Positions 23,060 through 30,255 of a DNA stretch of 30,255 nt are shown here, in pieces (within the stretch, counting starts at the first letter, position 1; each line of letters opens with the position of its first letter). The DNA lies in contig JAEZAM010000030.1 in the NCBI GenBank assembly GCA_023430465.1, forward strand, positions 1 through 30,255, given 5' to 3'. Both the position numbers and the translations under genes were made by a program. Below the pieces are notes generated by a model that searched no databases, was not told the DNA's origin, and saw nothing but the letters and a program-made list of their open reading frames with translations. The DNA comes from Bacteroidota bacterium. Its GTDB lineage: Bacteria; Bacteroidota; Bacteroidia; Chitinophagales; Chitinophagaceae.

Positions 23060-24400
23060 ATGAGCCCGAACCGACGTGTTGTATTGTTTGTAGTGATCAG
23101 TACTTTTTTACTGTTCGTTGTCTCCACCGTTTCCATACTTACAGGGTTCACCTGGGAACCGCTTGCCCGGGTCAACCTCGTAGCAGACGTCATCAGCCAG
23201 CCAACCCTGGTCGCTTCCAGCACTGATGCGGACAGCAATACAGTTGTCACGGTCGTCAATACGCAAAAAGACCTGTCGCTTTATCATAAGGCGAATACCA
23301 TAACACAATTCAACCCCGACTCCAACACGGCGACACTGCAACGTTTCCTTGCAAAACTGCAGGAACTGCGCCGTACGAAGAAAGGCCGGATCCGGATCGC
23401 TTATTTTGGCGACAGCATGATCGAGGGGGACCTGCTCACCCAGACACTCCGGCAATTACTACAAAAGGAGTTTGGTGGTAGTGGTGTAGGTTTCGTTCCT
23501 GTAAATTCACCCGTATCAAAATTCAGGCAGACAGTCACTGCGGACTGCTCCGATAGCTGGACAGATGATAACTTCAAAGGCAAGAACACACGTCTCTATC
23601 TCTCTGGTCATAGCTACACCACCGGGTCGGGGTGGATCACCATGACCGATCGCACGGTGAACGACTCAAATGCACAATTGGAAAAATCATTGCTTTGCGG
23701 GCAGCAGACAACTCCTGTTTCTATCCGCGTCAATGATGCTCCTTTTTCCCTGCAGGCACCGGCACCCCTGAACCGCATTGTGCTGCAACGTGGAAACGGC
23801 CAATCCATCAAAGTCGCCATGAGTAATCCGGCGTTGCCGGTTTATGGTCTGTCGTTCGAAACCGCTGACGGTATCTTCGTTGATAATTTTTCATTTCGCG
23901 GGATTACCGGTGTGGAATTTGGCAAAGTCGATTCCGCTTTTTTATCCGCAATTGCTGCGGGTAATCCATATGATCTTGTGGTAGTACAATATGGTGTAAA
24001 CCTTTTGTTCAAACCCAATGAAAAGAACTTCAGTTGGTACGCTAAAATGATGCAGCCTGTAGTACGGAAGCTGCGCAACTGTTTTACAAACTCGGATTTC
24101 ATTATCGTTAGCACCGCAGATCGGGCCTTCCGCTACGCGGACGGATATCGGTCAGCAGTTGGCATCGACTCGCTCATCAAAGTTCAGGCACAACTCGCCT
24201 GGAATACAAACAGTGCTTTTTATAATCAATTTGCAACTATGGGAGGCACCAATTCAATAGTGGATTGGGCGAGGCAAAAGCCGGCACTGGCTAACCAGGA
24301 TTATGTGCACCCGAATCACCGCGGCGCGGCCATCCTCGGTGAACTTTTCTACAAAGCGCTGATGAAGGAGTACCATAAATATGAACTGACACACCCCTAG
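23060..24400 (+). CDS. Membrane-anchored SGNH/GDSL hydrolase, acyl transfer partner
   Basis: A 446-aa protein with an N-terminal membrane segment (about 7-28, VVLFVVISTFLLFVVSTVSIL), so the catalytic part faces the periplasm. Block I is RIRIAYFGDSMIEGDLL with nucleophile Ser119. The C-terminal catalytic pair is DYVHPNHRG (Asp414, His417). Between them is a long beta-rich region (about 190-270) that may be a carbohydrate-binding insertion. Together with the MBOAT gene 2 nt downstream this resembles the PatA/PatB and AlgI/AlgX-AlgJ arrangement, where an MBOAT moves an acyl group across the membrane and an SGNH enzyme attaches it to a polymer. The linkage to GH73 favours peptidoglycan or another wall polymer, an inference. 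Confidence 0.85.
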   Translation: MSPNRRVVLFVVISTFLLFVVSTVSILTGFTWEPLARVNLVADVISQPTLVASSTDADSNTVVTVVNTQKDLSLYHKANTITQFNPDSNTATLQRFLAKLQELRRTKKGRIRIAYFGDSMIEGDLLTQTLRQLLQKEFGGSGVGFVPVNSPVSKFRQTVTADCSDSWTDDNFKGKNTRLYLSGHSYTTGSGWITMTDRTVNDSNAQLEKSLLCGQQTTPVSIRVNDAPFSLQAPAPLNRIVLQRGNGQSIKVAMSNPALPVYGLSFETADGIFVDNFSFRGITGVEFGKVDSAFLSAIAAGNPYDLVVVQYGVNLLFKPNEKNFSWYAKMMQPVVRKLRNCFTNSDFIIVSTADRAFRYADGYRSAVGIDSLIKVQAQLAWNTNSAFYNQFATMGGTNSIVDWARQKPALANQDYVHPNHRGAAILGELFYKALMKEYHKYELTHP

Positions 24401-24402
24401 CC

Positions 24403-26067
24403 ATGCCCAATTTCGACTTCAACGCATTCTTTCGTCAGTTCCTTTTTGACCCGGCAAATCCATTGCTGTTCAACAATGGCTTCTTCGTTTTCTTCTTTGC
24501 CATCTTCATCACGCTCTATTATACTTTCCGGGAAAACCTGAAAGTCAGGCGCTATATCTTCTGCTTTTTTTCACTCTATTTTTTCTATAAAGCCAGCGGT
24601 TCATTTGTACTGCTGGTGGTGTTGTCTGCAATAGTGGATTTTTTGCTTTCCAATGCTATCTGGAAGGAGGAAAGAAAAGGGAGGAGGAAATTGTTGCTGC
24701 TGGCGAGCATTGTGTTCAATCTCGGTTTGTTGGTATATTTTAAGTACACCGATTTCTTTATTTCACTCAGCAATGAATTTTTCGCCACAGGCTTCAATCC
24801 GCTCAACCTGGTACTGCCCATCGGTATTTCCTTTTTCACTTTTGAAAACCTGAGTTATACCCTGGACGTTTACCGGAAGCAATTTGAGCCGGCTAAAAAA
24901 TTCACGGATTACCTGTTATTCCTTTCATTTTTCCCCAAGCTGGTTATGGGTCCCATCGTACGGGCACACGATTTTGTACCACAGATCAATAAGCCATACG
25001 CCATCACTGAGACGGATTTTGCAAAAGGGTTTTACCTGATCATTTCCGGACTCATCAAGAAACTCGTTATCTCGGATTACATCACCTTGAATTTTGTGAA
25101 CTATGTGTTTGACGATCCAACAAGATATACCGGGCTGGAGAACCTGATGGCCGTGTATGGATATGCCATCGTGATCTATTGCGATTTCAGCGGGTACAGT
25201 GATATCGCCATCGGGATAGCCCGCTGGCTTGGCTTTACCATACCTCCGAATTTCCTGTCTCCTTACCAGAGTAAAAATATTACCGAGTTCTGGCGACGCT
25301 GGCATATCTCGTTGTCATCCTGGCTGCGTGATTACCTGTATATACCGTTGGGAGGCAACCGGAACAGCAGCACCGGTACCTGGATTTTCTCTATCATGTT
25401 TTTTGGTGGTCTTTTCTTTGCGGGCATGTATGCCTTTCACTTTCCCTGGTGGACGGCCGCGCTGATAAGCGGCGCCGTGTTGTTTGTTTTCCTGCTGCCT
25501 TCACTGATAAGCAAAGAGAACAGGGGTGGTGCTGCAGCGAATATGAACCTGCTGACGACCATGTTGCTTGGCGGGTTCTGGCATGGGGCCAACTGGAATT
25601 TCATTGTCTGGGGTGCCTTGCATGGCATCGCCCTGGCGGTACATAAGATCTGGTTAATTGTAACGGGGAAGCGCCTGGCTGCCATCAACGGCAGCAGGTG
25701 GTACAATGCAATTGCGTTATTGATCACGTTCCATTTTGTCTGCTTCTGCTGGATATTCTTCAAGACTGCCGATTTCGATGTGGCCACGAATGATTTTGAT
25801 AAGGCACTGGCGATGATCAGCCAGATCACCGGTAATTTTGATTTGAGTGTATGGCCCGCATTTGCTGCCAATTATTGGCCCGTGCTGGTAATGATGGGGA
25901 TTGCCTATCTGCTGCATGCATTTCCGGATGATCTCGCGGATCGGGTCATCAGCCGCTTCCGGCTGGTACCACTGACCGCCTATCTCGGCGTTTTTTTCCT
26001 GTTCGTGTTACTCTACGGTTATTTCAAATCGGCCGAGCCGGTGATGCCGATCTACCTGCAGTTCTAA
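24403..26067 (+). CDS. MBOAT family O-acyltransferase (AlgI/PatA-like)
   Basis: A 554-aa polytopic membrane protein with about 10-12 segments. MBOAT hallmarks: a first hydrophobic block (LLFNNGFFVFFFAIF), a KYTDFFISLSNEF loop, LPIGISFFTFENLSYTLDVYR, FFPKLVMGPIVR, FCDFSGYSDIAIGIARWLGF (IYCDFSGYSD), NFLSPYQSKNITEFWRRWHISLSSWLRDYLYIPLGGNR, and the catalytic-His block GGFWHGANWNFIVWGALHG. It transfers acyl groups, usually acetyl, across the cytoplasmic membrane, to be used by the SGNH partner upstream. The order (hydrolase, SGNH, MBOAT) with overlaps of 2-3 nt shows one transcript. The polymer acylated is unknown. Confidence 0.93.
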   Translation: MPNFDFNAFFRQFLFDPANPLLFNNGFFVFFFAIFITLYYTFRENLKVRRYIFCFFSLYFFYKASGSFVLLVVLSAIVDFLLSNAIWKEERKGRRKLLLLASIVFNLGLLVYFKYTDFFISLSNEFFATGFNPLNLVLPIGISFFTFENLSYTLDVYRKQFEPAKKFTDYLLFLSFFPKLVMGPIVRAHDFVPQINKPYAITETDFAKGFYLIISGLIKKLVISDYITLNFVNYVFDDPTRYTGLENLMAVYGYAIVIYCDFSGYSDIAIGIARWLGFTIPPNFLSPYQSKNITEFWRRWHISLSSWLRDYLYIPLGGNRNSSTGTWIFSIMFFGGLFFAGMYAFHFPWWTAALISGAVLFVFLLPSLISKENRGGAAANMNLLTTMLLGGFWHGANWNFIVWGALHGIALAVHKIWLIVTGKRLAAINGSRWYNAIALLITFHFVCFCWIFFKTADFDVATNDFDKALAMISQITGNFDLSVWPAFAANYWPVLVMMGIAYLLHAFPDDLADRVISRFRLVPLTAYLGVFFLFVLLYGYFKSAEPVMPIYLQF

Positions 26068-26129
26068 AGAGCGGAGTCTGGAGTGCGGAGTGTGAAGTAC
26101 GGTGCGAGAAAGAGAGCGAGAGCGTAGGT

Positions 26130-26189
26130 CCTCAGCCTTAACCTCAACCTTAACCTCAGCCTCAACCTCAGCCTCAACCTCACCCTCAA
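26130..26189. repeat. Hexamer tandem repeat (CCTYAR-type), 10 units
   Basis: Ten consecutive hexamers of the form CCTCAA / CCTTAA / CCTCAG / CCTCAC occur between the MBOAT stop and the MarR gene, in the order CCTCAG, CCTTAA, CCTCAA, CCTTAA, CCTCAG, CCTCAA, CCTCAG, CCTCAA, CCTCAC, CCTCAA. The variable positions are three and six of each unit. Preceding bases (26068-26129) are purine-rich. Confidence 0.8.
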
Positions 26190-26267
26190 CTCAATGGTTA
26201 AACTTTAACTTGAAAAAGCACCGGGAACGGCAGAAACTGTTTATTTTTATGCCCAAACCTTATTACT

Positions 26268-26723
26268 ATGGGCATTGACCAGGATATCCACCAGGCAAAA
26301 TTCAGAAACGAGCACCAGAAGGCGGCGTTGAACCTGATGTATACCTATGGCTGGATTACCGAACGTACGAAGGAACTGTTTGCTACAGAAGACATCACAC
26401 CCCAGCAATTTAATATTCTTAGGATCCTGCGCGGGAGTCATCCCCAACCTTTATCCACCTTGCAGATTCGCGAGCGGATGCTTGACAAGATGAGCGATAC
26501 CAGCCGGATCGTTGACCGTCTCATCGCCAAAGGACTGGTGAAGAAAGGTACCTGCAAGTCGGACCGCCGCCTGGTTGATGTCATGATCACAGATAAAGGA
26601 CGTAAACTTCTCGAGCGGCTTGATCTGCGCCAGGACGAACTGGACCAGATACTTGGTAACATCAGCAAAAAAGAAGCGGTGGTACTCAGTGAATTGCTGG
26701 ATAAGATCCGCGCAAACAAATAG
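26268..26723 (+). CDS. MarR family transcriptional regulator
   Basis: A 151-aa winged-helix protein. After a helical N-terminus (MGIDQDIHQAKFRNEHQKAALNLMYTYGWITERTKELF) comes ITPQQFNILRILRGSHPQPLSTLQIRERM with the recognition helix LDKMSDTSRIVDRLIAKGLVKKGTCKSDRRLVDVMITDKG, where the wing is DRRLVDVMIT. It ends in a helix that forms the dimer interface (ELDQILGNISKKEAVVLSELLDKI). MarR proteins repress nearby genes and are released by small phenolic or oxidative ligands. Its targets are unknown; the GHL10 gene follows 76 nt downstream and has its own promoter-like element. The start at 26268 is the first ATG and fits the family length. Confidence 0.9.
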   Translation: MGIDQDIHQAKFRNEHQKAALNLMYTYGWITERTKELFATEDITPQQFNILRILRGSHPQPLSTLQIRERMLDKMSDTSRIVDRLIAKGLVKKGTCKSDRRLVDVMITDKGRKLLERLDLRQDELDQILGNISKKEAVVLSELLDKIRANK

Positions 26724-26743
26724 CGCTGCCTGGCTTTTTACCA

Positions 26744-26774
26744 TTTGATTAAGGAGCGATTGTTTTATTTTTAC
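26744..26774 (+). promoter_or_regulatory. Bacteroidota-type promoter candidate for the GHL10 gene
   Basis: TTTG at 26744-26747 and TATTTTTAC at 26766-26774, separated by 18 nt, resemble the phylum's -33 TTTG / -7 TAxxTTTG pair. The ATG of the GHL10 gene is at 26800. Confidence 0.4.
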
Positions 26775-26799
26775 GCCTCATCATTCACCTGTTGAAAAC

Positions 26800-28017
26800 A
26801 TGAGGCTCTTCGCAATCACGCTTTTTACTTTTTTCTCCCTGCATGCTTTTGCCCAGGCAAAACCGGAATTCCGCGGCGTCTGGATCGCAACAGTTGATAA
26901 CATCGACTGGCCACCACGCAACAACTATGACCCTGCTGCACAGCGGGCGGATTTCATCCGGCAACTGGACCTGCATAAACGCAATGGCATGAATGCCGTG
27001 ATCGTGCAGGTGAGACCTGCCGCGGATGCATTTTACCCGTCACCTTTTGAGCCATGGAGTCAATGGCTGACCGGAAAACAGGGACAGGCGCCCTCCCCGT
27101 TCTACGATCCATTGGAGTTCATGATAGCGGAAACGCATAAGCGCGACATGGAATTCCATGCCTGGTTGAATCCCTACCGCGCAAATTTCAACGTGAACAC
27201 CGCATCCATTGCTCCCAATCATGCAACACGCATTCACCCCGACTGGTTCCTGACCTACGGGGGTAAAAAATATTTTGATCCTGCTAACCGCGATGCGCAG
27301 CAATTTGTAGTGAAAGTGGTCCGCGACATCGTTTCGCGGTATAAGATAGATGCGATCCACATGGATGACTATTTCTATCCGTATCGCATAGCAGGCAAGG
27401 AATTTCCGGATGCACTCTCCTACGTGCGCTCCAACACCACGCTGACGAAAGATGACTGGCGCAGGAGCAATGTTGACACCATCATTCGCCACCTTAGCGT
27501 CGCTATCAAAGAAGCGAATCCCCAATGTAAGTTTGGAATTTCTCCCTTCAGCGTATGGCGAAACAAAGATCGTGACCCCCGCGGAAGCGATACAAAAGCA
27601 GGACAGACAAACTATGATGATCTTTATGCGAACATCCTGTTATGGATGGACAATAAATGGATAGACTATGTTGCCCCGCAATTGTATCTGGAGATCGGGC
27701 ATGATAAGATCGCCTACGAAACGATGCTGGACTGGTGGAGCCGCAACAGCTATGGGCGGCACATTTATATCGGTCACGGAATATACCGGGCAACAGAACG
27801 CTCGGCGGCTTGGAAAGATCCGAACGAGTTACCCGAGCAGATCCGGTTACTTCGCGAAACCCCCAACATACAAGGCAGTATATTTTATAGCAGCCGCTCA
27901 TTTGACCGCAATCCAAATGGATGGAACGACAGCCTCCGCAACAACTATTACCGGGAGCCGGCGCCGATCCCCGTGATGGAATGGATGGAGGCCGCAGGCA
28001 ATACCGACAGCGAATAA
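26800..28017 (+). CDS. Exported GHL10-type glycoside hydrolase
   Basis: A 405-aa protein with a signal peptide (MRLFAITLFTFFSLHAFAQ). The rest matches the glycosyl hydrolase-like 10 family (PF02638, YngK-type TIM barrel): EFRGVWIATVDNIDWP, FIRQLDLHKRNGMNAVIVQVRPAADAFYPS, EPWSQWLTGKQG, FDPLEFMIAETHKRDMEFHAWLNPYR, FDPANRDAQQFVVKVVRDIVSRYKIDAIHMDDYFYPY, FGISPFSVWRN, DYVAPQLY, and GSIFYSS. Asp/Glu in the DAIHMDDY and PQLYLE strands are likely catalytic residues. The substrate is not established for the family; periplasmic or surface wall-polymer action is a reasonable guess. Its stop abuts the stop of the convergent gene. Confidence 0.92.
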   Translation: MRLFAITLFTFFSLHAFAQAKPEFRGVWIATVDNIDWPPRNNYDPAAQRADFIRQLDLHKRNGMNAVIVQVRPAADAFYPSPFEPWSQWLTGKQGQAPSPFYDPLEFMIAETHKRDMEFHAWLNPYRANFNVNTASIAPNHATRIHPDWFLTYGGKKYFDPANRDAQQFVVKVVRDIVSRYKIDAIHMDDYFYPYRIAGKEFPDALSYVRSNTTLTKDDWRRSNVDTIIRHLSVAIKEANPQCKFGISPFSVWRNKDRDPRGSDTKAGQTNYDDLYANILLWMDNKWIDYVAPQLYLEIGHDKIAYETMLDWWSRNSYGRHIYIGHGIYRATERSAAWKDPNELPEQIRLLRETPNIQGSIFYSSRSFDRNPNGWNDSLRNNYYREPAPIPVMEWMEAAGNTDSE

Positions 28018-28428
28018 TCACCTCAGGAGCGAAACGGCATTGGGCTTTTTTTCCAGGTAATCAACATAGGCCAATGAACCAAGACGGACCTTCAGGGGTA
28101 CACCTGTAGCCTGCTCCAGCCGACGCTCATTTCGACAAAAGAAACTTCCATGCATCTTAGCCGCGTATCGGCTATAGATGGATTGATCCGGAGCATTTTT
28201 TTGGAGGAAAATTGCCGCAGAAAACGGCAACGCAGAATTATTTATAAGCTTTTTTTCCGAGGCGGAAAATAAATCAATGTAATTTTTTTTCTTAATTATA
28301 AATTCATTGGAAGACAAAGGTGTAAACCTTACGGGGTGTGGTTTATCCCCACTTTTTATTTGGGCAAAAACTTCCCCGTTTATTATAAAAATTAACCCAA
28401 TAAGGAAGGAAAAGATTCGTTGCGGCAT
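28018..28428 (-). CDS. Small exported protein, unknown function
   Basis: The start is put at ATG 28428; the open frame continues to a GTG at 28437. The 136-aa product begins MPQRIFSFLIGLIFIINGEVFAQ, a signal peptide. The mature part (about 113 aa) has a C-terminal conserved-looking stretch RNERRLEQATGVPLKVRLGSLAYVDYLEKK, where GVPLKVRLGSLxYVDYLE is a pattern I associate with small Chitinophagaceae hypothetical proteins. One cysteine (FFCRNER) is near the middle. Its TGA on the minus strand (28018-28020) is directly next to the GHL10 TAA. No function is assigned. Confidence 0.72.
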   Translation of the reverse strand: MPQRIFSFLIGLIFIINGEVFAQIKSGDKPHPVRFTPLSSNEFIIKKKNYIDLFSASEKKLINNSALPFSAAIFLQKNAPDQSIYSRYAAKMHGSFFCRNERRLEQATGVPLKVRLGSLAYVDYLEKKPNAVSLLR

Positions 28429-28446
28429 ATGAACCACTTTGTTTTG

Positions 28447-28455
28447 TAAATTTAC
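28447..28455 (+). promoter_or_regulatory. Possible -7 element of rpoN
   Basis: TAAATTTAC at 28447-28455 fits the phylum -7 pattern TAxxTTTx. No convincing -33 TTTG at the right distance is seen. It lies 63 nt before the rpoN ATG. Confidence 0.25.
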
Positions 28456-28517
28456 GGCGCGATTTTTGATAAATGGCCGGATTTTTGAAAATTTCCAGCC
28501 TTAAACGAACCGAGCTT

Positions 28518-30005
28518 ATGGCCCTTAGCCAGTCACTACAACAGAAACTTTTACAGAAATTATCTCCTCAGCAAATCCAGTTGATGAAGTTGCTCCAGGT
28601 GCCCACCGCCAATCTGGAGGAACGAATCAAGGAGGAGCTGGAAGAGAATCCTGCCCTGGAACTTGATGAGGAAAAACATGAAGATGGTGCGGATGATGTA
28701 AAAGATGAATTCAGCGAAGCCCCCGAGGCAGAATATGAAGAAGCAAGTGGCAGTGAAGATGAATATGATAATATAGATGTGAGCGAGTATGTTCACGATG
28801 GTGACGACGAGGTGGCGGACTACAAGACCCGCGATGACAATTATCCTGAAGAGGACCAAAAGCAGATTCCATTCAAGACAGAGGCAAGCTTTTACGAAAC
28901 GCTACTCGTTCAGCTCGGTTTGCTGAAGCTGGATGAAAAGGAGCAGCGTATCGCCGAGCAGATCGTCGGCAGCATTGATGAGGATGGCTATCTGCGACGC
29001 GAGACATCCGCTATCGTTGATGACCTGGCCTTCCGCCAAAATATCAATGCTTCTGAAGAAGAGGTGGAGCTGCTGATCCAGCGCATCCAGCGTTTTGATC
29101 CACCCGGCGTGGCGGCCCGCGATCTGCAGGAATGTCTGCTGCTGCAATTGCAGCGTCAAAAAGATGAAGGAAAGGATGTAGAGATCGCTATCCTGGCGAT
29201 CCGTAAATACTTCGATGAGTTTACAAAGAAACATTACGAAAAGATCCAGCGTGGCCTGAACATCGATGAGGATCAACTGAAGGAAGTGATGCAGCAGATC
29301 ATTCGCCTCAACCCCAAGCCAGGTGGCCAGGTGGGCGGAGTGAGCAAGGCTGAAACCTACGTTGTGCCTGATTTCTTTATCATGAATAATGCGGGCAAGC
29401 TTGAATTGACCCTCAATTCCCGCAATGCCCCTGAGCTGCGCATCAGCGAAGGATATCGCGATATGATGAAAGAGTATGACCGTGGAGCCAAAAAGGATAA
29501 ACGCCAGAAAGAAGCGGTACTATTCATCAAGCAAAAGATTGATGCGGCAAAATGGTTCATTGACGCGATCAAACAGCGCCAGCACACCCTGCTCAGCACA
29601 ATGACGGCGATCATGAATCATCAGCACGATTTCTTCCTGACCGGCGATGAGACCAATCTCAAGCCGATGATCCTGAAAGATATTGCGGAGAAAACCGGCC
29701 TTGACATCTCCACCGTCAGCCGCGTGGCAAACAGCAAATTTGTGCAGACAGAATTTGGTACATATCGTCTCAAATTCTTTTTCAGTGAATCGCTGAGCAC
29801 AGATAGCGGTGAAGAGGTATCAACAAGAGAGGTGAAAAAGATATTAAGTGATCTCATCGAAGGCGAACATAAAAAACGGCCCCTCAGCGATGAGCGCCTG
29901 ACGGAATTGCTCCAGGAAAAAGGATACAATATCGCGCGCCGCACGGTGGCGAAATACCGTGAGCAACTGAATATACCTGTTGCACGACTCAGGAAAGAGT
30001 TGTAG
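28518..30005 (+). CDS. rpoN: RNA polymerase sigma-54 factor
   Basis: The start is set at ATG 28518, giving 495 aa and the conserved opening MALSQSLQQKLLQKLSPQQIQLMKLLQ (region I, Q/L-rich, contacts activators); the frame has an upstream start 45 nt earlier that is not family-like. Region II is the acidic linker near 60-130 (EEKHEDGADDVKDEFSEAPEAEYEEASG and more), longer than in many homologues. The core-binding domain follows (LGLLKLDEKEQRIAEQIVGSIDEDGYL, FDPPGVAARDLQECLLLQL). The C-terminus contains the RpoN box, ARRTVAKYRE, and ends NIPVARLRKEL. It directs transcription from -24/-12 promoters with AAA+ activators. Activators are not in the window. Confidence 0.95.
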   Translation: MALSQSLQQKLLQKLSPQQIQLMKLLQVPTANLEERIKEELEENPALELDEEKHEDGADDVKDEFSEAPEAEYEEASGSEDEYDNIDVSEYVHDGDDEVADYKTRDDNYPEEDQKQIPFKTEASFYETLLVQLGLLKLDEKEQRIAEQIVGSIDEDGYLRRETSAIVDDLAFRQNINASEEEVELLIQRIQRFDPPGVAARDLQECLLLQLQRQKDEGKDVEIAILAIRKYFDEFTKKHYEKIQRGLNIDEDQLKEVMQQIIRLNPKPGGQVGGVSKAETYVVPDFFIMNNAGKLELTLNSRNAPELRISEGYRDMMKEYDRGAKKDKRQKEAVLFIKQKIDAAKWFIDAIKQRQHTLLSTMTAIMNHQHDFFLTGDETNLKPMILKDIAEKTGLDISTVSRVANSKFVQTEFGTYRLKFFFSESLSTDSGEEVSTREVKKILSDLIEGEHKKRPLSDERLTELLQEKGYNIARRTVAKYREQLNIPVARLRKEL

Positions 30006-30023
30006 CCTTGTTGCGGTACCCAC

Positions 30024-30248
30024 ATGATAAACCTGCGTGCATATATCGTTGGCAGTCTTCTCCTGTATACAACCCATACGGTCTGCCAGCCAATGCCGGT
30101 GACTGACCAGTCCGTTTCCGCCCGTTTATCCTTCGTATCAACAGCTTTTAACCGTATACAGGGAAATATCGGGCTTGATTCATTTTATCATAAGCTTTAT
30201 CAATTAAAGACGAGTGGCCACGGGCGTGTCAATATATGTGTCTTATAA
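30024..30248 (+). CDS. N-terminus of an exported SGNH-like protein, frame ends early
   Basis: The ATG at 30024 opens a signal peptide (MINLRAYIVGSLLLYTTHTVCQ). Residues 50-68, LDSFYHKLYQLKTSGHGRVNI, match the segment that precedes the GDS motif in the operon SGNH protein (LQRFLAKLQELRRTKKGRIRI). In that protein the nucleophile motif YFGDS follows directly, but here the frame reads CVL and a TAA at 30246-30248. The gene is therefore either a truncated or frameshifted SGNH hydrolase or suffers from a base error near 30228; the window ends before this can be settled. It starts 18 nt after rpoN. Confidence 0.55.
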   Translation: MINLRAYIVGSLLLYTTHTVCQPMPVTDQSVSARLSFVSTAFNRIQGNIGLDSFYHKLYQLKTSGHGRVNICVL

Positions 30249-30255
30249 ACATATA

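Noticed and set aside
1..30255. tRNA, rRNA, riboswitch and small RNA genes
   Set aside because: By eye no cloverleaf with a TTCGA arm, no rRNA segment and no conserved riboswitch core was found. A covariance search could change this.

Overview
The window reads as a chromosomal segment from a member of the Bacteroidota, probably near the Chitinophagaceae. This is an inference from a type IX secretion C-terminal tail on an ELWxxDGT-repeat protein, Bacteroidota-style DUF1579, YceI and GHL10 proteins, A/T-rich start contexts without Shine-Dalgarno sequences, and TTTG / TAxxTTTx promoter-like elements. No rRNA, tRNA, CRISPR array, transposase or phage gene was seen.

Left part (1 to about 6.85 kb): an AT-rich array of short one-gene modules, all on the + strand, separated by repeated 130-200 nt imperfect-palindromic elements. 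I interpret it as the distal end of a chromosomal integron cassette array, or an integrase-less cluster of attC sites. The main evidence is that the first 7-14 bases of a module (starting GTT) are the reverse complement of the last bases before that same module's 3' repeat, in five or six of the modules. That is the expected footprint of cassettes that were once circles closed through one attC. Cargo: a partial ORF, a three-TM protein, a lipoprotein, an unknown 254-aa protein, four exported or lipidated unknown proteins, a DUF695-like protein and a GNAT acetyltransferase. No integrase lies in the window; it would be expected to the left.

Middle part (7.0 to 21.7 kb): core chromosome, mostly on the minus strand. 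A + strand DUF1801 gene converges on a DUF1579 gene across a shared hairpin terminator. Next come a probable polA - PAS histidine kinase - exported amidohydrolase operon, a small membrane protein, uvrB, a + strand ELWxxDGT/T9SS protein diverging from uvrB, mgsA (methylglyoxal synthase), an OB-fold membrane protein with a YceI gene, and recA. DNA repair genes (polA, uvrB, recA) are well represented.

Right part (21.8 to 30.26 kb): a PAP2-like membrane protein diverges from a tight + strand operon of GH73 glucosaminidase, SGNH hydrolase and MBOAT O-acyltransferase. This looks like a surface-polymer or peptidoglycan O-acetylation unit. It is followed by a hexamer microsatellite, a MarR regulator, a GHL10 hydrolase, a small secreted protein, rpoN (sigma-54), and the N-terminus of a second SGNH-like exported protein whose frame stops just before the expected GDS motif at the window edge.

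Two convergent gene pairs have stop codons directly back to back with no intergenic base.
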